Origin: Sporolactobacillus kofuensis
GTDB lineage: Bacteria > Bacillota > Bacilli > Bacillales > Sporolactobacillaceae
Assembly: GCF_042660205.1 (NCBI RefSeq)
Contig: NZ_JBHSTQ010000008.1
Coordinates: 62,001-126,000 of the forward strand
Reading direction: 5' to 3'
Length of the DNA stretch: 64,000 nucleotides
Below, piece after piece: positions 18,863 through 27,894 of this stretch (positions within the stretch are counted from its first letter, which is position 1; every line of letters starts with the position of its first letter). The notes beneath the pieces are model-generated. The model was not told the DNA's origin, did not search any database, and saw only the letters and a list, made by a program, of their open reading frames with translations. The translations under genes were made by a program, and so were the position numbers.

Positions 18863-21016
18863 ATGCGCATGGACAAGTTTGATCGTAAGGAGTATTTCAG
18901 CAATCGTGAACTTAGCTGGTTGCTTTTTAATGATCGTGTGCTGGAAGAGGCAAGAGACAAGGATAATCCGCTATTGGAACGGGTGAAATTTCTAGCGATC
19001 ACTGCGAGTAACCTGGATGAGTTCTTTATGGTTCGTGTGGCGTCTTTAATTGACATGGTGAAAGTCGGTTATGACAAACCGGATCCATCCGGTTTGAAGC
19101 CTGATCAGCAGCTTTCGGCGATCAGCGAAGCTGCGCACCAGATGATTAACCAGCAATATACAACGTATAATCGAATGCTAAAGAAGCTATTGAATGAGCA
19201 GCATATTCATATTCTTGATATTGGCGAATTGTCTCAGAAACAACTTGATTTTATCGAGCATTATTTTACTCGTGAGGTTTATCCGGTACTTACGCCTCTG
19301 GCGGTCGATTCTTCTCGTCCTTTTCCGCTTATTCTAAATAAGAGTATTAACATCGCCGCATTTATTCATAAGAAGCACAGTAAAACGGCTCATCGAGAGT
19401 TTGTGACTGTACAAGTGCCCAATGTGTTGCCGCGCGTTGTTAAGTTGCCGGACCGAGAGGGACATACAAGTTTCATTCTGCTTGAGAACATTATCAGGAA
19501 GCATTTGAACCAGTTATTTGTTGGTTATGAACTCGACGAAGCCTCATGTTATCGTGTGATGCGTGATATGGATCTTGAAGTGGACGAGGAAGACACTGAG
19601 GACTTGCTTAAGGAGATTGAGAAACAACTCAGGCTGCGTGAGCGGGGCAGTGTCATTCATCTAGACGTTGAGGCTGGTATTAGTGACCGCTTAGTATCCA
19701 AACTGTTTGAACGGCTTTCTGTGAGTGCTGACAATGTCTATCGCGTTAATGGTCCGATCGATCTTACTTTCTTATCCAAACTAGCGAGTCAGATAAATGA
19801 ACCAGGTGAACTGGTATACCCCTCGCACCGACCATTTGTTCACTATGAACTACTGGAACATTCCATTTTCGATGCGATTCGGGCTAATGATATCTTCCTG
19901 CATCATCCTTATGAATCGTTTGATCCGGTGATTGAATTGATTCGTCAAGCCTCAAGGGATCCTCAAGTCTTGGCCATTAAAATGACGCTCTACCGAGTTT
20001 CCGGAAATTCACCAATTATTCGTTATTTGGAAAAGGCGGCGGAAAATGGAAAACAGGTTACTGTTCTTGTCGAACTTAAGGCCAGATTTGATGAGGAAAA
20101 CAACATTAACTGGGCGCAAAAGTTGGAGAAAACCGGTTGTCATGTTATTTATGGACTTGTTGGATTGAAGACGCACTGTAAGATGGCGCTTGTAGTACGC
20201 AGAGAAACCGATGGAATCAAGCGCTATATGCATTTTGGAACAGGTAACTACAATGATATTACCGCTCGTTTTTATACAGATATGGGACTCCTAACTTGCA
20301 ATGAGCAAATGGGGGTCGATGCATCGAATGTGTTTAACATGCTTTCAGGCTATTCGGAACCACCGTATTTCCACAAACTCGTTATGGCACCACTATGGTT
20401 GCGCAGTACGCTTCTAGATCTGATTGAGACGGAAATAAAAAATGCCCAGGCTGGACGGCCTGCCTTCATTCGTGCGAAGATGAACGCACTGAGCGATGAA
20501 GAAATCATTAAAGCATTGTACCGGGCTTCTGCTGCCGGGGTTTCGATTCAGTTGATTGTGCGGGGAATATGCTGTCTAAGAACAGGGATTCCGGGAATTA
20601 GTGATCATATTGACGTACATTCGATCGTCGGCAGATATTTGGAACATAGCCGAATCTATCTTTTCGGAAACGGCGGGGAAACACAAGTCTTCCTTGCAAG
20701 CGCTGATTTAATGCCTAGAAATATTAATCGGCGTGTAGAATTGATGTTTCCTATTGAAGACGAGGCGATTAAAACCACGATTATTGATTTATTTAACATG
20801 ATGATGAAGGATAATGTAAAAACGCGTGTACTGGGAAATGATCATCGTTATGAGAAGCAAGATCGCCGAGGGAAGACACCATTTAATGTGCAGGAATATC
20901 TTGCCGACCAAGCTGAACAGCAAACGATGCGACGGGAGCATTCATTGCGTGAGAAACGAATGTTTACGCCGATTAAAGGGCATCACGATGATGACTTGAT
21001 CAATTCTGAAGAATAA
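18863..21016 (+). CDS. ppk: Polyphosphate kinase
   Basis: A 717-residue PPK1 enzyme that reversibly polymerises the ATP gamma-phosphate into polyphosphate. The N-terminal domain begins YFSNRELSWLLFNDRVLEEA, a typical block. The autophosphorylated histidine is predicted at about 457 in RYMHFGTGNYND, and the second conserved histidine lies in YLEHSRIYLFGNGG. The N-terminus is ambiguous: ATGs at 18863 and 18869 both have a plausible site (GAGG or GGTGG). It ends the ppx-ppk operon. Confidence 0.96.
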   Translation: MRMDKFDRKEYFSNRELSWLLFNDRVLEEARDKDNPLLERVKFLAITASNLDEFFMVRVASLIDMVKVGYDKPDPSGLKPDQQLSAISEAAHQMINQQYTTYNRMLKKLLNEQHIHILDIGELSQKQLDFIEHYFTREVYPVLTPLAVDSSRPFPLILNKSINIAAFIHKKHSKTAHREFVTVQVPNVLPRVVKLPDREGHTSFILLENIIRKHLNQLFVGYELDEASCYRVMRDMDLEVDEEDTEDLLKEIEKQLRLRERGSVIHLDVEAGISDRLVSKLFERLSVSADNVYRVNGPIDLTFLSKLASQINEPGELVYPSHRPFVHYELLEHSIFDAIRANDIFLHHPYESFDPVIELIRQASRDPQVLAIKMTLYRVSGNSPIIRYLEKAAENGKQVTVLVELKARFDEENNINWAQKLEKTGCHVIYGLVGLKTHCKMALVVRRETDGIKRYMHFGTGNYNDITARFYTDMGLLTCNEQMGVDASNVFNMLSGYSEPPYFHKLVMAPLWLRSTLLDLIETEIKNAQAGRPAFIRAKMNALSDEEIIKALYRASAAGVSIQLIVRGICCLRTGIPGISDHIDVHSIVGRYLEHSRIYLFGNGGETQVFLASADLMPRNINRRVELMFPIEDEAIKTTIIDLFNMMMKDNVKTRVLGNDHRYEKQDRRGKTPFNVQEYLADQAEQQTMRREHSLREKRMFTPIKGHHDDDLINSEE

Positions 21017-21049
21017 TTTTGTCCATTTAAAAATTTATCGACATCATCT

Positions 21050-21115
21050 GGAGAGAATATTTTCCTATTAGCTGGCGATTTTTCGTTTGTTATGGAAGAT
21101 TTTCTCTCCTTTTAT
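21050..21115 (+). terminator. Terminator of ppx-ppk
   Basis: Sixteen-base arms starting GGAGAGAA and ending TTCTCTCC pair with two mismatches around a 28-base loop, followed by TTTTATAC and a longer T tract. The loop is long, so strength is uncertain. Confidence 0.6.
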
Positions 21116-21193
21116 ACATTTTTTTCGTGTTGAATCAAGTGAAAACATGTCTTATTATTAAAGATAGTTTCTAAGAATGAACGAACATTTCAC

Positions 21194-21223
21194 TTGAATT
21201 TTAACTATATATTGTGGTATCTT
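21194..21223 (+). promoter_or_regulatory. Candidate promoter of nrdIEF
   Basis: TTGAAT (21194-21199) is separated by 18 bases from TATCTT (21218-21223). The first NrdR-like box falls inside this spacer, which fits repression by occlusion. Confidence 0.4.
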
Positions 21224-21248
21224 ATTATTCATAAACAACATGTTGTGA
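21202..21248 (+). promoter_or_regulatory. Two NrdR-like boxes upstream of nrdIEF
   Basis: Box 1 (21202-21217) contains CTATATATTGTG and matches the usual ACACTATATATAGTGT pattern at 12 of 16 positions. Box 2 (21233-21248) is built on the perfect palindrome ACAACATGTTGT. Their centres are exactly 31 bp apart, three helical turns, as is typical for paired NrdR boxes. NrdR represses ribonucleotide reductase genes when dATP is high. No nrdR gene is in the window. Confidence 0.65.
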
Positions 21249-21298
21249 TTGTGGTGAATAAAAAGAAGGAACTACTAATATGAAAGGAGGGGCGTCGA

Positions 21299-21682
21299 AT
21301 GCGAATCTTGTACGCAACAATGACCGGCAATGTCAAAAGGTTTTTGGCAAAAACGGGACTTGCACATCAACCGATCAGTAGTGTCGAAAAAATTGACGAA
21401 CCTTTTGTCTTGGTCACGAACACGATTGGTTTTGGCGACGCTCCTGATCAAGTGAAAGACTTTTTAAGTAGAAATGAACGGAATCTTGTCGCCGTCGCAG
21501 CGAGCGGAAACCGGAACTGGGGACGTAATTTTGCACACGCTGCGGATGTCGTGGCGGCAATGTACCATGTGCCTATTTTGTATAAGTTTGAACTTGGCGG
21601 GACAGATCATGATGTAATTGAATTTCGAGAGAGGGTGAAGGCACTTGCCGAACGAAGCGACAAAATCAAAATCTTACACTGA
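21299..21682 (+). CDS. nrdI: Flavodoxin-like NrdI
   Basis: A 127-residue flavodoxin-like protein that supplies the oxidant for assembling the dimanganese-tyrosyl radical cofactor of NrdF. MRILYATMTGNVKRF is the FMN phosphate loop; TNTIGFGDAPDQV and ASGNRNWGRNFA are the flavin-binding loops. AAAGGAGGGG precedes the ATG by six bases. It is the first gene of the nrdI-nrdE-nrdF operon and overlaps nrdE by 38 bases. Confidence 0.95.
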   Translation: MRILYATMTGNVKRFLAKTGLAHQPISSVEKIDEPFVLVTNTIGFGDAPDQVKDFLSRNERNLVAVAASGNRNWGRNFAHAADVVAAMYHVPILYKFELGGTDHDVIEFRERVKALAERSDKIKILH

Positions 21683-23750
21683 ATTGAATAATGAGGTGCT
21701 GACACGCGGGGAAGACGGTTTTTACCGATTAGATAAAGACAAAGAAGCTATCGATGTCTACATGGAAGAAGTTCGAGAAAAGACGGTGCATTTTGACAGT
21801 ATTTTGGATCGACTGCACCACTTGGTCAATGAACAATACTACTATAACGTCTTTGCAGAATATGCAGACGAACAAATTGAACAGGTGCACCGTATGGCAG
21901 CGGACTATAATTTCCAATTTAAATCTTATATGGCTGTAAGTAAATTTTATCGCGATTATGCCATGAAAACCAATGATAAATCTCACTATCTTGAGAGTTA
22001 TGCAGAACGTGTCTCGATCGTTTCACTGTTCTTAGCACGTGGAAATTATGAGTTGGCTGTCCGTTTCATGCGTGCGATGATGGAACAACGCTATCAGCCG
22101 GCAACGCCGACTTTTTTGAATGCAGGAAAAGCACGTCGCGGAGAAATGGTTTCCTGTTTCCTAATTGAATCGGATGATTCACTGAACTCGATTAATTACA
22201 TAGAGAGTACCTCCCAGCAACTTTCAAAAATTGGTGGCGGTGTGGCATTGAATCTTTCTAAGATCCGTGCGCGCGGCGAAGCCATAAAAGGTGTTGAAGG
22301 TGTCGCAAAGGGCGTTGTGCCTGTTGCACGTAAACTGCAGCTTGGATTCTCTTATGCGGATCAATTAGGACAAAGACCGGGTGCCGGGGCTGCCTATTTA
22401 AATATTTTTCATTGGGATGCACCAGAATTCTTGGATACGAAAAAGGAAAATGCTGATGAAGATATTCGACTCTCGACACTTTCGATCGGTCTGATTGTCC
22501 CTGGAAAATTCTTTGAACTCGCGGAAGCAGGCGAACCATTCTATATGTTTGCCCCATATACGGTGTATAAGGCATACGGGAAACATCTAGATGATATGGA
22601 CATGGATGAAATGTACGACAAGCTTGTTGCTAATCCTGCAGTGAAAAAGAAAGTTGCAGATTCGCGTGAGTTCTTAAATCTGATTGCTCAAATGCAGATG
22701 CAATCCGGTTATCCTTATATTTTCTACAAAGACAATGCTAACAAGAACCATCCGTTGCACCGTCTTGGCGATATTAAAATGTCCAATCTCTGTACTGAAA
22801 TTTTCCAGTTGCAGGAAACGTCTACGATTAACGACTATAATCAGCCAGATGAAATTCGTCGCGATGTGTCATGTATTCTGGGCTCCCTGAACATTGTTAA
22901 TGTGATGGAAACCGGTGAGATTCGTGATTCTGTACATGCAGGAATTGAAGCATTGACTCAGGTTAGTGAGATGACCGATATTTCTAATGCACCTGGTGTC
23001 AGCCTTGCCAACCGTGAATTGCATTCCGTAGGTCTTGGGGCAATGAATCTCAATGGATACTTGGCGAAGAATCAGCTTGCTTATGAATCCGCAGAAGCAC
23101 GTGATTTCGCTCGTACCTTTTTCTCGCTCGTGAATTACTACTCCATTGAAAAATCAATGTTAATTGCTAAAGACCGTGGAAACACATTCAAAGGATTTGA
23201 AAAATCGGACTATGCGGATGGCTCATATTTTACGAACTATGAACAAGAATTTTTCGCACCGAAGACGGAAAAAGTTGCAGCACTATTCGAAGGGATCCAT
23301 ATCCCGACGACGGAAGAATGGTCGGCACTGAAAGAGAAGGTAGCGAAATACGGCTTATATAATGCTTATCGCTTGGCAGTTGCGCCAACGCAATCGATCA
23401 GTTACGTACAGAATGCCACAAGTTCAGTGATGCCGGTTGTAAACATTATTGAACGTCGCAAATATGGTAACAGTGAAACCATCTATCCGATGCCATTCTT
23501 GTCCCCGCAGACAATGTGGTACTACAAATCAGCATATCAGACCAATCAATTTCGCGTGATCGACATGATTGCTGAAATACAGCAACATGTTGATCAAGGG
23601 ATTTCAACGATCCTCTATGTGGACAGCATGACCAGCACAAGACAATTAGCAAGGCTCTATGTGTACGCGCACAAAAAAGGATTGAAATCTCTCTACTATA
23701 CAAGAACACAGCTCCTGTCGCCTGAAGAATGCACAGCTTGCTCAGTCTGA
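21645..23750 (+). CDS. nrdE: Class Ib ribonucleotide reductase, large subunit
   Basis: A 701-residue catalytic subunit that reduces ribonucleoside diphosphates. Active-site residues are in NLCTEIF (Asn, Cys, Glu); the redox cysteines are in MVSCFLIESDDS and VSCILGSLN; the C-terminal reducing pair is in ECTACSV. The TTG start inside nrdI is preferred because the N-terminus KSYTELNNEVL then matches the usual NrdE length. One oddity is Ile in SCILGSLN, where Asn is usual (SCNLGS). It is translationally coupled to nrdI. Confidence 0.95.
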   Translation: MPNEATKSKSYTELNNEVLTRGEDGFYRLDKDKEAIDVYMEEVREKTVHFDSILDRLHHLVNEQYYYNVFAEYADEQIEQVHRMAADYNFQFKSYMAVSKFYRDYAMKTNDKSHYLESYAERVSIVSLFLARGNYELAVRFMRAMMEQRYQPATPTFLNAGKARRGEMVSCFLIESDDSLNSINYIESTSQQLSKIGGGVALNLSKIRARGEAIKGVEGVAKGVVPVARKLQLGFSYADQLGQRPGAGAAYLNIFHWDAPEFLDTKKENADEDIRLSTLSIGLIVPGKFFELAEAGEPFYMFAPYTVYKAYGKHLDDMDMDEMYDKLVANPAVKKKVADSREFLNLIAQMQMQSGYPYIFYKDNANKNHPLHRLGDIKMSNLCTEIFQLQETSTINDYNQPDEIRRDVSCILGSLNIVNVMETGEIRDSVHAGIEALTQVSEMTDISNAPGVSLANRELHSVGLGAMNLNGYLAKNQLAYESAEARDFARTFFSLVNYYSIEKSMLIAKDRGNTFKGFEKSDYADGSYFTNYEQEFFAPKTEKVAALFEGIHIPTTEEWSALKEKVAKYGLYNAYRLAVAPTQSISYVQNATSSVMPVVNIIERRKYGNSETIYPMPFLSPQTMWYYKSAYQTNQFRVIDMIAEIQQHVDQGISTILYVDSMTSTRQLARLYVYAHKKGLKSLYYTRTQLLSPEECTACSV

Positions 23751-23803
23751 TGAGCATAGATCGAGCTTATATAATCATAGATAATGAAGGATGGATTGTT
23801 TAG

Positions 23804-24784
23804 ATGAAAGCCATTAACTGGAACAGCAGCGACAATCAGGTCGCGAAGGTTTACTGGAAACAAAACATTAACCAGTTCTGGACAGAAGAAGCTTTTAAAG
23901 TATCACGAGATTTGGCTGACTGGTCGAAGATGAACGATGATGAACGCACAACCTATGTCGAAGTATTATCCGGGCTTACGGGGCTTGACCGTGAACAAGG
24001 GGATAACGGCATGCCATTGGTTGCGATTCATCATGATAATATGCATGAACAGGCGGTTTTCGCTTGGATGGGCATGATGGAGCATATTCACGCAAAGTCA
24101 TATTCTCATATTTTTTCGACATTGATTTCGTCAAAAGAGACCGCACATTATCTTGGTGAGTGGGTGAATCAGCAACCCGAACTTCAGGAAAAGTATCGCT
24201 TAATCGCGCACTGGTATAACCAGCTTTATGACAAACGCGAAAATGTGACGCCGTTCAAGCGTTATATGGCGATGGTTGCTTCTGTATTTCTTGAAAGCTT
24301 TTCATTCTACAGTGGTTTCTTCTATCCGGTATTCTTATCCGGACAAGGTCACATGATTGCAAGCGGTGAGATCATTCGCAAAATCATTCAAGACGAATCG
24401 ATCCACGGAAGTTTTACAGGAATGGTCGCACAGCGTTTGTACCGTGATGAACTTACAGATGAAGAACGACAAACTGCCGATTACGAAAGGGAAACACTTC
24501 TTGACAAGTTGATTGAAGTTGAGAAAAGATATACAGCTAAGATCTATACAAAGATCGGACTTGTTGAAGACGTGATGAACTATGTGTACTATAATGCGAA
24601 TCGGGCTCTGCAGAATTTGGGCTATGATGATAAGTATGAGCATGCACCGGTCAGTCAAATTGTCTTGAACGGTATCGACACGAGCACGATTAATCATGAC
24701 TTTTTCTCGACGAAAGGCGACTATGTTGTTCCTCTGAATATTGAACCGTTAACTGACGAAGATTTTAACTTCGATAATGTATAA
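23804..24784 (+). CDS. nrdF: Class Ib ribonucleotide reductase, small subunit
   Basis: A 326-residue ferritin-like subunit that stores the tyrosyl radical next to a dinuclear metal site. MMEHIHAKSYSHIF provides metal ligands Glu93 and His96 and the likely radical Tyr100. The second ligand pair is in DESIHGSF, with another carboxylate in FLESFSFYSGF. The last residues (EDFNFDNV) form the tail that docks on NrdE. It ends the nrd operon. Confidence 0.96.
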   Translation: MKAINWNSSDNQVAKVYWKQNINQFWTEEAFKVSRDLADWSKMNDDERTTYVEVLSGLTGLDREQGDNGMPLVAIHHDNMHEQAVFAWMGMMEHIHAKSYSHIFSTLISSKETAHYLGEWVNQQPELQEKYRLIAHWYNQLYDKRENVTPFKRYMAMVASVFLESFSFYSGFFYPVFLSGQGHMIASGEIIRKIIQDESIHGSFTGMVAQRLYRDELTDEERQTADYERETLLDKLIEVEKRYTAKIYTKIGLVEDVMNYVYYNANRALQNLGYDDKYEHAPVSQIVLNGIDTSTINHDFFSTKGDYVVPLNIEPLTDEDFNFDNV

Positions 24785-24792
24785 GTTGCTGG

Positions 24793-24828
24793 AAAAGTTC
24801 CGTTCCTTAAGTGGTTCGGAACTTTTTT
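24793..24828 (+). terminator. Terminator of nrdIEF
   Basis: AAAAGTTCCG pairs with CGGAACTTTT around a 14-base loop and runs into six T residues, eight bases after the nrdF stop. Confidence 0.88.
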
Positions 24829-24983
24829 GCACAACAAGCAGAATAAAAGTTCATCTTGAAAGGTAATGTAATTTTGATATAGACTTGGAATAGTTTCCTA
24901 GATTTCTTTATGAGACTGTCCGAAAAGAAAAGTATCAGCGAATGATTATGGTTGATGAAGTTTGTTAATGGAGGTAAGTTGTT

Positions 24984-25625
24984 GTGGTCCCTCAATGGAT
25001 AAAGAAAAGCTTTGTTGCCTGTATTGCTCTATTAACCTTTGGTACGGTCATACCGACGCTACCGGCGCATCATCTTGAAAAACAGAATGATAAGCAAAAT
25101 GTTCAGAAGACGAAGGCGCCTGAATCAAAAATCGGCTTCGGTAACCATACGAGCGACCACGAGACAGCGGAGCTTCCATGGAGTAGTACTTCAACTGCTG
25201 ATCTTTCAAAGTCAGAACTGATTGATCGTTTCTCGAGATACGCATTTAATGAGGCAGAAAAGCAAGGTTTGAATAAATTCGGAACTCGGATTGCGACGCG
25301 AATAAATCATCAATATTCAGAGCAAATTGTGCCGGGATTCGCACAAGCAATACGTGAGGTCAGTGACGCTCATGATTCGGCTTGGGTTCGAGAACTGGCT
25401 GTTACGCATACACCGGCATCAGGTTTAGGTGAGCGAATTCTGCATGTCTATAACAAGCAGACAGGATCAGAAATTTTGAAACTGCATGTGCGCCGTGATC
25501 ATCCGCCACTAGATGGGTACTACTTTAATTTCCACTATCATACGGCATTTGATGGCTTTCAGAAACATCATGAACTTAAAACAATCTATTGGGGAAAAAA
25601 CATGCCACCAAAATGGAGAGCATGA
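24984..25625 (+). CDS. ypjP: YpjP-family protein with N-terminal signal
   Basis: A 213-residue protein with a basic, hydrophobic N-terminus (residues 1-28, a signal peptide or anchor), a variable charged linker, and a conserved C-terminal domain. The C-terminal blocks LKLHVRRDHPPLDGYYFNFH and HHELKTIYWGKNMPP match B. subtilis YpjP closely. GGAGGT lies eight bases before a GTG start. Function is unknown in the family; a cell-surface location is inferred from the N-terminus. It stands alone, with its own terminator just after the stop. Confidence 0.85.
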   Translation: MVPQWIKKSFVACIALLTFGTVIPTLPAHHLEKQNDKQNVQKTKAPESKIGFGNHTSDHETAELPWSSTSTADLSKSELIDRFSRYAFNEAEKQGLNKFGTRIATRINHQYSEQIVPGFAQAIREVSDAHDSAWVRELAVTHTPASGLGERILHVYNKQTGSEILKLHVRRDHPPLDGYYFNFHYHTAFDGFQKHHELKTIYWGKNMPPKWRA

Positions 25626-25634
25626 GAAGAAGCG

Positions 25635-25664
25635 ACCGGAGCAAATGCTGCTCCGGTTTCTTGT
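25635..25664 (+). terminator. Terminator after ypjP
   Basis: The stem ACCGGAGC/GCTCCGGT (with extra AGCA/TGCT pairing inside) is followed by a T-rich but interrupted stretch TTCTTGTT. Confidence 0.65.
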
Positions 25665-25689
25665 TCAAAAATAAGAACGTAATAATAGA

Positions 25690-25803
25690 GCAACGATGCG
25701 AGACACCTATAGGATCGGGTGCCTGCGAAACCGCAGATTTTTGGCTGTTGGATCAGGCTTACGGTGCGCCCGCGACAAGCGAGCATTCGAATTCGAAGGC
25801 AGT
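25690..25803 (+). repeat. Degenerate copy of the structured intergenic repeat
   Basis: It carries GCGAGACACCTATAGGATC, TGCGAAACCGCAG, AGGCTTACGG and CGCCCGCGACAAGCGAGC in the same order as the copy at 9.8 kb. It lies between ypjP and the SGNH hydrolase gene. No convincing gene overlaps it. Confidence 0.45.
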
Positions 25804-25847
25804 TTTTCCCCAGTGTTTTTCTCATACTCGCTAACTATTAACGATAG

Positions 25848-26495
25848 TTATGCTGGTAGGAAGGGATCAAAACCAATGGATGCCGTGACATCAGCCATGA
25901 TCCGGTAACCGATAGGATTTGGATGGATGTGATCAAAACTGAGCAATTGAGGTTCATTGCCAGTAAATGCATGATAGATGTCTGCAACGCGAACGAAAGG
26001 ATACTGCTCCAGCTCCTCAAGATGTCTGTTATAATCTTCAAGCCATTCGTTCGTATTCGGAATATAGAAGAGCGGGTTATATAGGTTCAGGATCCGAATC
26101 ATGTATGGTGCTGACTGTTCCGAGTGAAGGGCAGTAATTCGTTGAATCATTTGTTCAATATAAAATAAACTTTGCTGTGAAGCTAGGCGAACAGCTGAAA
26201 AATCTCCTGTTCTTAGCCAATGTCTTCCGGCACGGAGAAAGTCATTTCCACCCCCTGTCAATGTAATAAATTGAGCATGTTGAATGGCTTCACGAACATT
26301 CGGTTGTTGACTATAACTGAATAGATCAACTGTGGTCGCCCCATTCTTCGCAAAAACACGTTTCATTATCGGCATCTGGCAGTATGCTTCAAGTGCTTGC
26401 TGATAAAGCTTTACAAAATTCGGTTGAAATAGAGTAGAACCAACCCCGACGGTCAATGAATCACCGAGCGCGACATAAAGTGGACGCGCACTCAT
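25848..26495 (-). CDS. SGNH/GDSL-family hydrolase
   Basis: A 215-residue esterase or lipase-like protein. Block I is ALGDSLTVGVGS (catalytic Ser), block III is TGGGNDFLRAG, and block V is FDHIHPNPIGY (catalytic Asp and His). There is no clear signal peptide. The start at 26495 is chosen because AGGAGGTGA lies five bases before that ATG; an upstream GTG overlaps the site itself. The substrate cannot be read from the sequence. It resembles the YpmR group, but I do not assign the symbol. Confidence 0.85.
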   Translation of the reverse strand: MSARPLYVALGDSLTVGVGSTLFQPNFVKLYQQALEAYCQMPIMKRVFAKNGATTVDLFSYSQQPNVREAIQHAQFITLTGGGNDFLRAGRHWLRTGDFSAVRLASQQSLFYIEQMIQRITALHSEQSAPYMIRILNLYNPLFYIPNTNEWLEDYNRHLEELEQYPFVRVADIYHAFTGNEPQLLSFDHIHPNPIGYRIMADVTASIGFDPFLPA

Positions 26496-26573
26496 TCTGT
26501 TCACCTCCGATCAAGCTTATTATGCTACTAGTGTATTCAAGGAGCGAAACGGGGTTCAGTGTGAGAATAAACA

Positions 26574-26614
26574 AAAACAGCGTCCACATGTGAAACACAG
26601 TGAGACGCTGTTTT
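26574..26614 (-). terminator. Terminator after the CAP-domain gene
   Basis: AAAACAGCGTC and GACGCTGTTTT are perfect 11-bp arms with a 19-base loop. On the minus strand it ends in a T tract and lies 33 bases beyond the CAP-domain stop. Confidence 0.8.
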
Positions 26615-26647
26615 CTTTTGGGATCGTCAATTTTTCAGAAAAGAGGA

Positions 26648-27466
26648 TTAGTTGCCGATGAATTCCTGTGTCCAATAGGAGCCGTAAGATCCGCCTTGGA
26701 CATAGCCGACGCCGATCGTTGTATAGCTGGCATTTAGTATATTGGCACGGTGGCCAGGGCTATTCATCCAACCATTCACAACTTCCTCAGGAGTTTTCTG
26801 TCCTGCTGCGATATTTTCGCCGGCACTTCTGTAAGTAATTCCAAATTGTTTCATCATATCAAATGGAGAACCATAAGTCGGAGACTGATGATCGAAATAG
26901 TTCTTATCGCTCATATCCTGAGATTTTGCACGTGCCATTTTTGATAGTGTGCTATTGTCTGCTTTCAATGGTTTGAGTCCAGCTTTCGTTCGTTCCTGAT
27001 TCGTCAAGTCGACAACCTTTTGCTCAAAAGCGTTCATTTGGCTATTTGATGAAGGTTGATTTCCTGTATTTGACGAATTATTATTTGCTGCTGGTTGCTC
27101 AGATTTCTGAGGCTCTGCTTTCTGTGGTGTTTCTGTTTTAGGTGCGTCTGCCTTAGGTGCTTCTGCCTTAGGAGTCTGTTCCTTTTGAGGTGTTGGCGTT
27201 GCTACTTTCTCTGGTGTCTGAGCGTCTGCTTGGTTCTGAATTTGTTCCTGAAGTTGTGTAAGATCAAGTGAAATACCAAGTTTACTCAATAATTCATTGA
27301 GATCCGGCAGTTGCTGATCTTTCAACTTCCAAGGGTTAAGCAAATTCGTAAATGCTTGTGGGCATGTTTTCTCCTGTGGCTGAGTAGCTGCGTGCGCTTG
27401 GCCTCCTGAAACAAGTGGTAAGGCTAGCATTCCTGCGAGTGTTAAACCAATTACTTTCTTTTTCAT
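26648..27466 (-). CDS. Secreted CAP-domain protein, YkwD-like
   Basis: A 272-residue secreted protein. MKKKVIGLTLAG... with cleavage after AHA (about residue 26) is a signal peptide. A Lys/Pro/Ala/Glu-rich low-complexity linker with repeated PKAEAPKADAPKT-like units (about 85-140) follows. The C-terminal 125 residues are a CAP/SCP domain with VDLTNQERTKAGL, YFDHQSP, ENIAAG and GWMNSPGHRANIL. AGGAGG precedes the ATG by ten bases. In spore formers such proteins are often surface or spore associated; the biochemical role is unknown. It is transcribed alone. Confidence 0.88.
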   Translation of the reverse strand: MKKKVIGLTLAGMLALPLVSGGQAHAATQPQEKTCPQAFTNLLNPWKLKDQQLPDLNELLSKLGISLDLTQLQEQIQNQADAQTPEKVATPTPQKEQTPKAEAPKADAPKTETPQKAEPQKSEQPAANNNSSNTGNQPSSNSQMNAFEQKVVDLTNQERTKAGLKPLKADNSTLSKMARAKSQDMSDKNYFDHQSPTYGSPFDMMKQFGITYRSAGENIAAGQKTPEEVVNGWMNSPGHRANILNASYTTIGVGYVQGGSYGSYWTQEFIGN

Positions 27467-27726
27467 TGTGTAACTCCCTCCTTGGTTCATAATCTTCGGG
27501 ATTAGGAGGTTTGTAGTGGGGTAAAAAATAGAATTACATGATGTTACCAGATTTGTGGAAGAAGGAGCCAGTTTCGTAGATTTAGAAAGATGGCACAGTT
27601 AATGGGATAGAAATGCGATAGACAATATTAAATCTGGATATGTTCGAGGATCATGTGAGATGATGAAATCTCTTGATTAAGGATCATATAGTGCATCACC
27701 TACCATTATTATTGTCGAAAATGTTA

Positions 27727-27744
27727 CCATTTCCCGGGAAATGG
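27727..27744. repeat. Perfect 18-bp palindrome
   Basis: CCATTTCCCGGGAAATGG is fully self-complementary with no loop. It lies about 260 bases upstream of the CAP-domain start. Such uninterrupted dyads are usually protein-binding sites rather than RNA hairpins. The binding protein is unknown. Confidence 0.5.
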
Positions 27745-27838
27745 ATATCTTCGGTCGAAAAAGAGCACATTCAGGACTAGCGTAATAATACCTTTGGATC
27801 GATAGATAATCGCACAGTTAATTTGTCGATTATTATAA

Positions 27839-27874
27839 AAAATAAAAAGCACCATTCTCCATTGAGAATGATGC
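27839..27874 (-). terminator. Terminator of the coat-protein operon
   Basis: On the minus strand GCATCATTCTC pairs with GAGAATGGTGC around a 4-base loop and is followed by TTTTTATTTTTT, about 20 bases after the stop of the second coat gene. Confidence 0.88.
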
Positions 27875-27894
27875 AAAAGTAGGGCTAAAGGGGC

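Larger units (their letters stand above)
27467..27894. other. Intergenic region with an 18-bp palindrome
   Basis: About 430 bases without a gene. It contains the upstream region of the CAP-domain gene, a perfect palindrome at 27727-27744 and the terminator of the coat-protein operon. No other structure is recognised. Confidence 0.5.
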
